A program made the translations under genes and the position numbers. 64,000 bases of DNA. It comes from Epsilonproteobacteria bacterium UBA4036 (GTDB lineage Bacteria > Campylobacterota > Campylobacteria > Campylobacterales > Arcobacteraceae). The DNA lies in NCBI GenBank assembly GCA_002382325.1, contig DGAG01000012.1:62001-126000 (forward strand). Direction: 5' to 3'. The notes below the pieces were generated by a model that was not told the origin of the DNA, did not search any database, and saw nothing but the letters and a program-made list of their open reading frames with translations. This document shows, in pieces, positions 7,174 through 15,871 of this stretch (within the stretch, counting starts at the first letter, position 1; every line of letters begins with the position of its first letter).

Positions 7174-8004
7174 TCAAACCCCAAACGTCTCCTTAATCTT
7201 CTCCTCAAAATCTTTATCACTCAATGCTTTTCGCAAAGGAACAAAGGTATCGGCTTCTTCTCCTACTTTTACTGCGATTTCACTTTTCTCATTTTCAATA
7301 ATATCTTTAATGGCTTGTGCGATTGGCATGGGGCTTGGTCCTTCGTTAATTGCTGCTCCTACAATGGGAACAAAGTGAGAAACCAACTCTTTATAAGGGC
7401 TTGTATCGCTCGTGGTTTTAGCGTTAGCGAGCAAACCTTTTTTGACAAAATTTGTACCAAATAATCCTGCAAGAACAGAGTGTACTCGAATATTAAAAGG
7501 AGCAACTTCAAATCGTAACGAATCCGTAATCCCCTCCACAGCATATTTACTGGCATTATAATGACTTAAAAGAGGTAAGCCCATTTTGCCTAAAAATGAA
7601 GAAATATTGATAATCACCCCACTTTTGGCTTCTCTCATATAAGGCAATACCTCTCGTGTGGTTTTAATTAAACCAAAGACATTGACATCAAACTGTTTGA
7701 ACATCTCTTCATCGCTGCCCTCTTCCAGTGTGGCTAACAAACCAAACCCTGCATTGTTGACCAACACATCGATTTTGCCCTCTTTTTCAATCACACTTTT
7801 AACCGCTTGTTGTATGGAGTGAGTTTGCGTAACGTCCAAAGGCACAATATGGATTTGCACCCCTTTTTCTTTGGCTTTTTCCAACAGTTCTGCTTCATTA
7901 CCTCGTGTTCCTGCATACACTGTATACCCATTAAGAGCAAGTAAAATTGAAGTTTCTAACCCCATCCCTGATGTTGCTCCTGTGATTAATACCACTTTTG
8001 ACAT
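7174..8004 (-). CDS. Short-chain dehydrogenase/reductase (SDR) family oxidoreductase
   Basis: A 276-residue classical SDR. It has the cofactor loop TGATSGMG (about 8-15), NNAG (about 87-90), the Ser of NISSFLG (about 138) and the catalytic YNASK (about 152-156). The Arg at GTRG suggests NADP(H) preference. The substrate cannot be told from sequence. It is a single gene with its own terminator, read divergently from the siroheme decarboxylase across 167 bp. Confidence 0.9.
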   Translation of the reverse strand: MSKVVLITGATSGMGLETSILLALNGYTVYAGTRGNEAELLEKAKEKGVQIHIVPLDVTQTHSIQQAVKSVIEKEGKIDVLVNNAGFGLLATLEEGSDEEMFKQFDVNVFGLIKTTREVLPYMREAKSGVIINISSFLGKMGLPLLSHYNASKYAVEGITDSLRFEVAPFNIRVHSVLAGLFGTNFVKKGLLANAKTTSDTSPYKELVSHFVPIVGAAINEGPSPMPIAQAIKDIIENEKSEIAVKVGEEADTFVPLRKALSDKDFEEKIKETFGV

Positions 8005-8171
8005 ATAGACTCCTTGTTTGTTTTTTATATCATATTAAGAGTTTGAGAAATTCACAATAATATATATCAAGAAAAAAATGGGCAAAATTCTAAACCTTAA
8101 AAATTGTTTTAAATCAATGTTTAAATAAATTTGATAAGTTATAATTTTTTTAAATTAAAAAAGGAACAAAG

Positions 8172-9191
8172 ATGAGTCCATTAACCAAACCTGATTTAAA
8201 AAATGAAATACTGCTTCGAATACAAAAAAATTTTCCACTCACAGCAAGACCTTTTTTGTCCATTGCTAATGAACTTAACACAACCGAACAAGAAGTATTA
8301 AGTCTTTTAAATGAAGCCAAAAAAGATAAAATCATACGACAAACTTCGGCTATTTTTGATACGAAGAAACTCGGATACACCTCTTCTTTAGTGGCATTTG
8401 AAGTAGAGACAGAAGAGATTGACAACGCTGTGGCTGTTTTAAATGCTCATCCGGGTATTTCACACAATTACGAACGAAATCATGCCTTTAATATTTGGTT
8501 TACCCTCGCTGTTGCTCCCAATTCAAAATTGGGTTTAGAAAAAACGGTTGAGATACTGGCATTAAAAACCAAAGCCAAAAATTTTATTATTTTACCCACA
8601 TTAAAACTCTTTAAAATTTCAGTCAAACTGGATACGACCAACTCGTTAAGCCAAAAAGAGCATGTTGCGACAAAAACCTACAAAGAGTTATCCTTAAATG
8701 AAACACATTATGAATTGATTCAACATTTACAAAAAGATATTGCCTTAGTTGAAGAGCCTTTTAAAGGCATTATTGATGCACTTAATATCTCGTATGAAAC
8801 TCTTTTTGAACATATTCAAGAGTTTTTAGATGCCGGTGTCATACGACGTTATGCTTCCATATTAAACCATCGAAACGCAGGATTTAATGCCAATGCCATG
8901 GTCGTTTGGGATATTGATGAAAATCAGGCTCAAGCCATTGGAAAAGAAGCTGCTGCCTACAGTGCAGTAAGTCACTGTTATTTACGCCCCAAATATGAAA
9001 ACTGGAGCTACAATTTATTTACCATGATTCACGGCAAAACCAAAGAAGAGACCCAAGCAGTTATTGATAAAATTGCCAACAGCATTGAACACACTTCGTA
9101 TATGCCACTTTACTCTTCTCGAGAGTTTAAGAAAGTGCGCATTGATTATTTTAGCGAAGCATTTTATGCTTGGGAACAAAACCATTTATAA
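8172..9191 (+). CDS. Siroheme decarboxylase, AhbA-AhbB (NirD/L-NirG/H type) fusion
   Basis: A 339-residue protein made of two tandem Lrp/AsnC-like units. Each has a winged-helix N-part (about 8-65 and 185-245) and an AsnC ligand-binding-like part (LGYTSSLVAFEVE, AGFNANAMVVWDI). Two full copies in one chain mark the siroheme decarboxylase family, which decarboxylates siroheme to 12,18-didecarboxysiroheme for heme d1 (with NirS) or alternative heme synthesis. It is often misannotated as an Lrp regulator. RBS AAGGAA precedes the ATG. It sits beside a DNR-like regulator and nap genes, with precorrin-2 dehydrogenase at the left window edge. That points to heme d1 and a cd1 nitrite reductase encoded outside the window (inferred). 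Confidence 0.8.
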   Translation: MSPLTKPDLKNEILLRIQKNFPLTARPFLSIANELNTTEQEVLSLLNEAKKDKIIRQTSAIFDTKKLGYTSSLVAFEVETEEIDNAVAVLNAHPGISHNYERNHAFNIWFTLAVAPNSKLGLEKTVEILALKTKAKNFIILPTLKLFKISVKLDTTNSLSQKEHVATKTYKELSLNETHYELIQHLQKDIALVEEPFKGIIDALNISYETLFEHIQEFLDAGVIRRYASILNHRNAGFNANAMVVWDIDENQAQAIGKEAAAYSAVSHCYLRPKYENWSYNLFTMIHGKTKEETQAVIDKIANSIEHTSYMPLYSSREFKKVRIDYFSEAFYAWEQNHL

Positions 9192-9200
9192 AGGATTAGA

Positions 9201-9590
9201 ATGAAATTTTTAGAATTAGAAGGTGCCTATATTGTCATTGGCATTTTTATACTTATTGTTACTGCTTTTGTTACCACACGATCTTTTGTGGGCAAAAATG
9301 CCTTTAAAATTGGTTTTCCCTTGGTCTTTTCAATATTGTCATTTTTTATTTTAATGCACTATTTTGTTACCACCGATCGTATGGAAACAGTTGAAAATCG
9401 TTTTTTAAGTGGAAAACCCATTATTTGTGAAAACCGTGTTCAACGTAAAGTTGCTCCTTCTATTATTATCAGTCAACCTCAAGGTTGGAGTTTGGAAGGA
9501 AATGTCTTTACCAATCCCGAATACAGCCGTACTTTTCACAGTGCCAGATGTTTGGAACATTTTACGCCTGAGTTTCCTGAAGAAAAATAA
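9201..9590 (+). CDS. Small membrane protein, two N-terminal TM helices, unknown function
   Basis: A 129-residue protein with membrane segments at about 9-26 and 38-56 and a soluble tail of some 70 residues holding two Cys (ICENRV and ARCLEHF). It lies 9 bp behind the siroheme decarboxylase with an AGGATTAG leader, so both are co-transcribed. No family is recognised. The pairing suggests a function in heme d1 or nitrite reductase maturation, but nothing in the sequence proves it. Confidence 0.7.
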   Translation: MKFLELEGAYIVIGIFILIVTAFVTTRSFVGKNAFKIGFPLVFSILSFFILMHYFVTTDRMETVENRFLSGKPIICENRVQRKVAPSIIISQPQGWSLEGNVFTNPEYSRTFHSARCLEHFTPEFPEEK

Positions 9591-9670
9591 GAAGTGAAAA
9601 GTAAGAAGAGAGTGGTAAGAAGTTAAGCGATGGCAACATAACACTTAACTCTTAGCACCTAACACTTCTT
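9589..9670. terminator. Imperfect bidirectional hairpin between convergent genes
   Basis: Outer arms AAGAAGTG (9589) and CACTTCTT (9663) and inner arms TAAGAAGTTAAG (9616) and CTTAACTCTTA (9644) form an interrupted stem. It fills the space between the two convergent genes. Confidence 0.4.
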
Positions 9671-10302
9671 TAAAGAAAATATGCTGATAATTCCTCTTTT
9701 TTGATTCGTCTGTTTTTCGTATCAATTAATCCCTCATCTTTAAAGACTTTAAGGGTTCGAGAAAGTGTTTCAGGCGTAATATTCAACAATTGCGCCACAA
9801 GTATTTTTTTGGTTTTGAAAAAATCTTTCTCATTATCACAAATATATTTTGCCACTTTTTCTTTGGTATCTAACACCAACTGTGTGGAAATAATGCTCTC
9901 TAAGTTTTTGATTTTTTGAATGAGTGAAATTTGCATATTAAAACACAACTCGGGATTTTTAAGCATAATGGCTTTAAGTTTTAAAAAATCAATTTTTAGC
10001 ACTTCAACATCGGTAAAAGCTTGTGCGGTTGCAGGATATGGGATTTGCTGGAAACTGGCTGCTTCTGCGATGAGTTCATTGCTTTGAAAATATTTTAACA
10101 CCAGCTCTTTACTGTTGGTTGCTGTTTTATAGAGTTTAATAATTCCTTTGGTTAATATGTGTAAATATTTAGGATCATCTCCTTCATAAAACACAATATT
10201 GTCTTTATTGAGTTTGACTTCATAAGTAAACTCTTCAATCATTTTTAGCGTTGCTTCATCCAGTTGTGAAAAGATAAATATCTCTTTGAGCTTAGTTTTC
10301 AT
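9670..10302 (-). CDS. Crp/Fnr-family transcriptional regulator, DNR-like
   Basis: A 210-residue protein: cyclic-nucleotide-binding-type beta domain (about 10-115), dimer helix (about 118-145) and C-terminal winged helix (about 150-208). The recognition helix reads TPETLSRTLK; this E-x-x-S-R pattern reads TTGA half-sites as in FNR and DNR. The N-terminus lacks the Cys cluster of an Fe-S FNR, so it does not sense oxygen that way. Heme-mediated NO sensing as in DNR is a reasonable guess. Two TTGAC-type boxes in the window (3241, 11352) are likely targets. The start lies 3 bp behind the TrpD2-like gene, so both form an operon. Confidence 0.88.
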   Translation of the reverse strand: MKTKLKEIFIFSQLDEATLKMIEEFTYEVKLNKDNIVFYEGDDPKYLHILTKGIIKLYKTATNSKELVLKYFQSNELIAEAASFQQIPYPATAQAFTDVEVLKIDFLKLKAIMLKNPELCFNMQISLIQKIKNLESIISTQLVLDTKEKVAKYICDNEKDFFKTKKILVAQLLNITPETLSRTLKVFKDEGLIDTKNRRIKKEELSAYFL

Positions 10303-10305
10303 AAG

Positions 10306-11226
10306 TTATCCTTTTATATGCGCATAGGCTTCATGAACGGTGTCAAATCGTTTTGCAACGACCAATAAAATAGCGGCATTTAACTGTGCCAATGCCAATA
10401 GTTCATCACTTGGTTGAGCTAAAAGCTCAAGATTTTGTGCTAAGGTAATTTTCTCATACGTATGCGAATACTCTATTCCAAAAGAGTTTAGTGTCAAGAT
10501 TTGTTCAACAATTTCATCCTCTTTTTTAACCCAATATTTAAAATCACCAAAGACTTCTGGGTTGCCCTCATCACCTTTAATTATCATCATATTTTCATAC
10601 TTATCCCCAAACAAATCAAAATATTTCTTAACATACGGTTTGTGAAAAGCTGATGTAATAGCATAATTTGAATTTGCAGGGTTCAATAACTTTTCAACGG
10701 TGTTAAAAATGGTTCGCATATAGAGTTTTTTTCGCAAAGGAGTCAACGCCGATAAGGCTTTAAAATAATTCGCACGGTCAAAAAAGTGAAGATTGGCAGG
10801 CAATGTTATGGCGGTTGCCACTTCTTTTACGGTTAATCCACTTTTAGCAGGTTGTTCTAAATCACCCGAGATAACCAGATCAAAAGGAGCAATCGTTTTG
10901 TTTTTTTGAAAAAAACTCTCTAATATCTGTGCTGTTAAGGGAAATAAAAAAGGTTGGTCAGTTTTGCCATCATATGAAAATCCCAACTCAACACTTTGAG
11001 GAATATCCACTTTATTCATATAAGGTTCAAAAGCGTCTAAACACCCTTTTAACTCCTCATTGCTTTCAAGTTTAATCCGCAAACACATTAAAAATGCCGC
11101 TGCTTGTTCGCTTTCGCACTGATTGTCTAAAATCTGTTTAATGGCATCTTTCATCTCTTCATAACGTAAATCTCTGTTGGATTTTGGGCCTGTGCCTACG
11201 GCTTTTATATAGGTAAAAAAACTCAC
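10306..11226 (-). CDS. TrpD2/YbiB-like glycosyl transferase family 3 protein
   Basis: A 306-residue protein related to anthranilate phosphoribosyltransferase: an N-terminal helical domain (about 1-75) and a larger alpha/beta domain. The classical PRPP signature GTGGD is missing; the corresponding segment reads ISGDLEQPAKSGLT. It therefore belongs with TrpD2/YbiB proteins, which bind nucleic acid and are not tryptophan enzymes, rather than with trpD. No other trp gene is nearby. It is first in an operon with the Crp/Fnr regulator and divergent from napA across 206 bp, so it may be controlled through the same region. Confidence 0.75.
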   Translation of the reverse strand: MSFFTYIKAVGTGPKSNRDLRYEEMKDAIKQILDNQCESEQAAAFLMCLRIKLESNEELKGCLDAFEPYMNKVDIPQSVELGFSYDGKTDQPFLFPLTAQILESFFQKNKTIAPFDLVISGDLEQPAKSGLTVKEVATAITLPANLHFFDRANYFKALSALTPLRKKLYMRTIFNTVEKLLNPANSNYAITSAFHKPYVKKYFDLFGDKYENMMIIKGDEGNPEVFGDFKYWVKKEDEIVEQILTLNSFGIEYSHTYEKITLAQNLELLAQPSDELLALAQLNAAILLVVAKRFDTVHEAYAHIKG

Positions 11227-11351
11227 CTTTTTGCTCCTTTTGTGTAACTTTTGTCATTGAACTTTAACTTTGTTATGGTAGCATATTCTTGTTATGAGTA
11301 CAAAGTTTATGCAATTAAGACACTTTTTATCTTAATTAAAACTTATGAAAT

Positions 11352-11365
11352 TTGACTATGGTCAA
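11352..11365. promoter_or_regulatory. Crp/Fnr (DNR-type) box upstream of napA
   Basis: TTGACTATGGTCAA is a perfect TTGAC-N4-GTCAA dyad, extended by one further pair (T and A). It ends 67 bp before the napA ATG, almost the same spacing as the box before the heme-copper operon. It could also serve the divergent TrpD2-regulator operon, giving autoregulation. Confidence 0.75.
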
Positions 11366-11432
11366 AGATTATGCTTTCGTAAAGTGTTACAATGACTTGT
11401 TTAAATACAGACAAATTTAAAAGGAGAACAAC

Positions 11433-14249
11433 ATGGCGCTTTCAAGAAGAGATTTCTTAAAAAGTTCAGCAGCAGCAAGTGCGGCTGCAGCGGTTGGAAT
11501 GAGCGTTCCAACAACATTGAGTGCAGCAGCAAACGAAGCTGAATCAAGTTGGAGATGGGACAAGGCAGCTTGTAGATTTTGTGGTACAGGTTGTGGAATT
11601 ATGTTAGCCACCAAAGAGGGCAAAATTGTTGCCGTTAAAGGTGACCCTGCAGCCCCAGTTAATCGAGGGCTTAACTGTATTAAAGGGTATTTTAATGCAA
11701 AAATCATGTACGGGGCTGACCGATTAAAACAACCATTGTTACGAGTCGATTCCAATGGAAACTTTGATAAAAACGGTAAATTTGCACCTGTTAGCTGGAA
11801 ACGAGCTTTTGATGAGATGGAAGTTCACATCAAAAAAGCACTTAAAGCTTCTGGACCTGAAGGGGTTGGTGTATTTGCTTCAGGACAATACACTATTATG
11901 GAAGGGTATGCTGCTCAAAAAATGATGAAAGCAGGATTTAGAAGTAATGCCATTGACCCAAATGCCAGACACTGTATGGCATCTGCTGTTGTTGGTTTTT
12001 ACCAAACATTTGGGATTGATGAACCAAGTGGATGTTACGATGACATTGAATTAACGGATACCATCGTATCTTGGGGTTCAAATATGGCAGAAATGCACCC
12101 AATTTTATGGTCACGGGTAACCGATAGAAAATTAAGTGATCCTCAAAATGTTAAAGTCATTAATATGTCTACGTATACACACCGAACTTCTGACTTAGCA
12201 GATATTGAAATTATTTTTACACCCAATACTGACCTTGCATTGTGGAACTATATTGCACGAGAAATCGTTTATAATGCCCCTGAAGCCATTGATTGGGATT
12301 TCGTAAAAAAACATATCGTATTTGCAGCCAGTCCTGTTAATATGGGTTATGGTATGAGAACAAGTGATGAAAAATCAATCAAAGATGGAAAATATTCTGC
12401 CAAAGAGATGGAAATTATTTCAAAAGAGATGCAAAAAGTCGTCTCTGCAACTGAAGCTCCTGCTTTAGCTCCGTATGGATATAAAGAAGGCGACATGATG
12501 GTCAATAAAAATGCCGGACTTGCGCATTGGGAAATTCCATTTGAAGAGTATAAAAAATTCTTAGAGCCTTATACCTTGGATTATGTGGCAAAAATCTCTA
12601 AAGGTGACCCTGATGAAGATATCAATGAATTTAAGAAAAAATTACAAACATTAGCCAATCTTTATATTGAGAAAAACCGAAAAGTGGTAAGCTTTTGGAC
12701 AATGGGTATGAACCAACACACTCGTGGAACATGGGTCAATACTTTAGCGTACAACGTACACTTTTTATTGAATAAACAAGCCAAACCAGGAAGCGGTGCC
12801 TTCTCACTTACAGGTCAACCAAGTGCGTGTGGAACAGCAAGAGAAGTAGGAACATTTACGCACCGATTACCAGCAGATATGATGGTTGCCAATCCAAAAC
12901 ACCGAAAAATCACTGAAAATGTTTGGAATGTTCCAGAAGGAACCATTAACCCAGTGGGAGTTCAAGATATTATGAAAATCCACCGAGGAATCGAAGATGG
13001 ATTGGTTAAATTTGCATGGGTAAATGTATGTAACCCTTATCAAGATACTGCCAGTGCAACACATTGGATTAAAGCCGCACGAGAAATGGATAACTTTATT
13101 GTTACTTCCGATGGATACCCAGGAATTTCAGCTAAAGTCTCTGACTTAATCTTACCAAGTGCCATGATTTATGAAAAATGGGGTGGTTATGGAAATGCGG
13201 AACGACGAACACAATTATGGCGACAACAAGTATTACCTGTAGGTGATGCAATGAGTGATACATGGCAATGGGTTGAACTTGCAAAACGATTTACTGTTAA
13301 AGACGTTTGGGGTGAATATCAACCAAGTGGTCCACGAAAAGAAGTCTTACCAAGTATGATTGAACAAGCAAAAGCAATGGGTTATAACGAAGATACCACC
13401 ATGTATGAAATCTTATTTGCCAACAAACGAGCAAAAAGTTATAAACTTGATCAAAATGATCCTATTCAAAAAGGGTTTGATAACTCGGAAGGGTACGGAG
13501 ATTCAAGAAATGTTGTAGGTAGTGACGGTGAAGTCTTTAAAGGGTATGGATTCTTTATTCAAAAATATCTTTTTGAAGAGTATGCAGAGTTTGGACGAGG
13601 TCATGCTCACGATTTAGCTGACTTTGATACTTATCACAAAGTAAGAGGACTTAAATGGCCAGTTGTGGATGGAAAAGAGACACAATGGAGATTTAATGCT
13701 CAATACGACCCTTATGCAAAAAAATATGGTAAAGAAACGGGTCACACTGAATTTGCTTTTTACGGAACATTAGCTAAAGCCTTAGCTCAAGGGGATTTAC
13801 TTGGAGTTAAAGATAAAACAAAAATTTCATTACAAAATAAAGCAAAAATTTTTGCACGACCGTATATGGATCCACCTGAAATGCCAGATGCAGAATACCC
13901 AGTATGGTTAAGTACAGGACGGGTTTTAGAACATTGGCACAGTGGAACAATGACCATGAGAGTTCCTGAATTATACCGAGCCGTTCCTGAAGCATTATGT
14001 TATATGCACCCTGCTGATGCTGAGAAATTTGGTGTCAAACAAGGTGGATTGTGTTGGGTTGAATCACGACGTGGAAAAGTAAAAGCAAGAGTTGAAACAC
14101 GAGGAAGAAACCGACCGGCAAGAGGATTGGTCTATGTGCCTTGGTTTGATGAAAAAGTCTTTATCAACAAAGTATGTTTAGATGCAACGTGTCCTCAATC
14201 AAAACAAACAGACTTTAAAAAATGTGCGGTAAAAGTATACAGTGTATAA
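11433..14249 (+). CDS. napA: Periplasmic nitrate reductase catalytic subunit NapA
   Basis: A 938-residue molybdoenzyme that reduces nitrate to nitrite in the periplasm. A Tat signal (SRRDFLKSS, residues 4-12) precedes the [4Fe-4S] motif CRFCGTGCG with its fourth Cys in GLNCIKG. The Mo-ligand Cys is in ARHCMASAVVG, and the C-terminal MGD domain includes VLEHWHSGTMTMR. The length is that of campylobacterial NapA, about 100 residues longer than enterobacterial NapA. RBS AAGGAG stands 8 nt upstream. It is the first gene of the nap operon, under a DNR-type box. Arg codons are largely CGA even in this presumably highly expressed gene. Confidence 0.98.
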   Translation: MALSRRDFLKSSAAASAAAAVGMSVPTTLSAAANEAESSWRWDKAACRFCGTGCGIMLATKEGKIVAVKGDPAAPVNRGLNCIKGYFNAKIMYGADRLKQPLLRVDSNGNFDKNGKFAPVSWKRAFDEMEVHIKKALKASGPEGVGVFASGQYTIMEGYAAQKMMKAGFRSNAIDPNARHCMASAVVGFYQTFGIDEPSGCYDDIELTDTIVSWGSNMAEMHPILWSRVTDRKLSDPQNVKVINMSTYTHRTSDLADIEIIFTPNTDLALWNYIAREIVYNAPEAIDWDFVKKHIVFAASPVNMGYGMRTSDEKSIKDGKYSAKEMEIISKEMQKVVSATEAPALAPYGYKEGDMMVNKNAGLAHWEIPFEEYKKFLEPYTLDYVAKISKGDPDEDINEFKKKLQTLANLYIEKNRKVVSFWTMGMNQHTRGTWVNTLAYNVHFLLNKQAKPGSGAFSLTGQPSACGTAREVGTFTHRLPADMMVANPKHRKITENVWNVPEGTINPVGVQDIMKIHRGIEDGLVKFAWVNVCNPYQDTASATHWIKAAREMDNFIVTSDGYPGISAKVSDLILPSAMIYEKWGGYGNAERRTQLWRQQVLPVGDAMSDTWQWVELAKRFTVKDVWGEYQPSGPRKEVLPSMIEQAKAMGYNEDTTMYEILFANKRAKSYKLDQNDPIQKGFDNSEGYGDSRNVVGSDGEVFKGYGFFIQKYLFEEYAEFGRGHAHDLADFDTYHKVRGLKWPVVDGKETQWRFNAQYDPYAKKYGKETGHTEFAFYGTLAKALAQGDLLGVKDKTKISLQNKAKIFARPYMDPPEMPDAEYPVWLSTGRVLEHWHSGTMTMRVPELYRAVPEALCYMHPADAEKFGVKQGGLCWVESRRGKVKARVETRGRNRPARGLVYVPWFDEKVFINKVCLDATCPQSKQTDFKKCAVKVYSV

Positions 14250-14277
14250 TTTTTTAACAGTAAAATAAGGTTCAAAA

Positions 14278-15060
14278 ATGATAAGCGACAGAAGAAAGTT
14301 TATATTAGGAAGTGCAAGAGTCGTTGGGCTGATGGCATTGGGTGGATTAATATGGAGTGCCTATATTGATGAAGCTACGGCTTCAAAACTCCTACTTCGA
14401 CCACCTGGGGCATTAAGTGAAGACGACTTTTTGAAAACCTGTATTAAGTGTGGCATGTGCGTAGAAGCCTGTCCATACGATACCTTGGTTTTAGCCACAC
14501 CTGGTGACAATAAACCTTTAGGCACACCGTTTTTTGAACCAAGAGAAATTCCTTGTTATATGTGTCCTGATATTCCTTGTGTACCCGTTTGTCCCAGCGG
14601 TGCTTTAGATATAAAAAGTGTCAGTAAAAATGACCAACTTGATATTGATATGGCACGAATGGGCTTAGCGGTGGTTGATGCGAAAAACTGTATCGCTTTT
14701 TGGGGAATCCAATGCGATGCGTGTTATCGAGCGTGTCCTTTATTGGACAAAGCCATATATTTGGAATACACCAAAAATGAACGAACAGGTAAACATGCCT
14801 TTTTAAAACCCATTGTAGACAGTGATTACTGTACCGGATGCGGTTTATGTGAACGTGCATGTGTAACCAAAAAAGCCGCCATTTTTGTGTTGCCAAGAGA
14901 GGTAGCATTAGGAGAAGTGGGAGATCACTATGTTAAAGGTTGGGAAAAAGCCGATGAATCTCGTGTAGAGAGTTCAACCAGTCAAACCACCACAACGCAA
15001 ATCAGTAAAGAAAGAGCCATTGACTCTTTAAACGATATGAAAGGATTACTCGATGATTAA
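14278..15060 (+). CDS. napG: Ferredoxin-type quinol dehydrogenase component NapG
   Basis: A 260-residue periplasmic iron-sulfur protein with a twin-arginine start (DRRKFILGS). Four [4Fe-4S] Cys groups are visible: CIKCGMCVEACP, CYMCPDIPCVPVCP, CDACYRACP and CTGCGLCERAC. With NapH it passes electrons from menaquinol to NapB/NapA, which replaces NapC in this lineage. It lies 28 bp after napA and overlaps napH by 8 nt. The tail (about 225-260) is a Ser/Thr-rich, poorly conserved extension. Confidence 0.96.
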   Translation: MISDRRKFILGSARVVGLMALGGLIWSAYIDEATASKLLLRPPGALSEDDFLKTCIKCGMCVEACPYDTLVLATPGDNKPLGTPFFEPREIPCYMCPDIPCVPVCPSGALDIKSVSKNDQLDIDMARMGLAVVDAKNCIAFWGIQCDACYRACPLLDKAIYLEYTKNERTGKHAFLKPIVDSDYCTGCGLCERACVTKKAAIFVLPREVALGEVGDHYVKGWEKADESRVESSTSQTTTTQISKERAIDSLNDMKGLLDD

Positions 15061-15871
15061 GTTTTTAGTCAAACACCGATTTCTTATCTTACGTCGAGTG
15101 GTACAAATATCGTTAATGTTGCTGTATGTAGCTGGAAATGTATGGGGTTGGACAATTTTACAAGGGAATCTAAGCTCTTCATTATTTTTGGGTGTTATCC
15201 CTTTAAGTGACCCCTTTGCAGCGTTGCAAATGTTCAGTGCAGGAGCTTTACTCTCTGCGAATATTTTAGTGGGAGCTTTTATTATCACGGCATTTTACTT
15301 TCTTGTGGGAGGTCGTGTCTTTTGTTCATGGGTTTGTCCTGTTAATATCATTACGGATATGGCAAACTATGTACGAAGAAAATTGGGATTTAACCAAATT
15401 GAGAAAAAACAACCTGCTACTCGCAATATGCGATATTATGTATTGGCATTAAGCCTAGTATTATCGTATGTTTTAGGAGTAACGGCATTTGAACTGGTTT
15501 CTCCCATTTCAGTCACACACAGAGGAATTATTTTTGGTTTGGGATTTGGATGGGCAATGATGCTTGTTATATTCTTATTTGACCTGTTTATCTTAAAAAA
15601 TGGTTGGTGCGGTCATATTTGTCCTTTAGGAGGGTTTTACTCTGTTGTAGGCAAATACAGTCTTATTCGAGTCAATCACGATGAACCCAAATGCACCGTT
15701 TGTATGAAATGCAAAGAAGTCTGCCCTGAAAGTCAAGTCCTTTGGATGGTAGGGAAAGAGAGTTTGCAGGTTTTAAGTGGTGAGTGTACCAACTGTGGTC
15801 GATGTGTAGAAGTATGCGATGATGATGCTTTAAATTTTTCTTTAAGAACTCAAATAGGAGATAAAAAATGA
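15053..15871 (+). CDS. napH: Membrane quinol dehydrogenase component NapH
   Basis: A 272-residue membrane protein with four to five helices (about 15-35, 60-85, 130-150 and 165-185) and two C-x3-CP motifs (CSWVCPVN, CGHICPLGG) that face the cytoplasm. They are followed by two ferredoxin-type clusters (CTVCMKCKEVCP and CTNCGRCVEVC). It pairs with NapG. Its stop overlaps the napB start (ATGA), showing translational coupling. Confidence 0.96.
   Translation: MIKFLVKHRFLILRRVVQISLMLLYVAGNVWGWTILQGNLSSSLFLGVIPLSDPFAALQMFSAGALLSANILVGAFIITAFYFLVGGRVFCSWVCPVNIITDMANYVRRKLGFNQIEKKQPATRNMRYYVLALSLVLSYVLGVTAFELVSPISVTHRGIIFGLGFGWAMMLVIFLFDLFILKNGWCGHICPLGGFYSVVGKYSLIRVNHDEPKCTVCMKCKEVCPESQVLWMVGKESLQVLSGECTNCGRCVEVCDDDALNFSLRTQIGDKK

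Noticed and set aside
8041..8110. Possible Crp/Fnr box before the siroheme decarboxylase (TTGAG and ATCAAG half-sites)
   Set aside because: The half-sites do not form a TTGA-N6-TCAA dyad at correct spacing.
8172..9191. Annotation as Lrp/AsnC transcription regulator
   Set aside because: Two complete Lrp-like units in tandem within one chain and the nitrogen-oxide context fit siroheme decarboxylase better.
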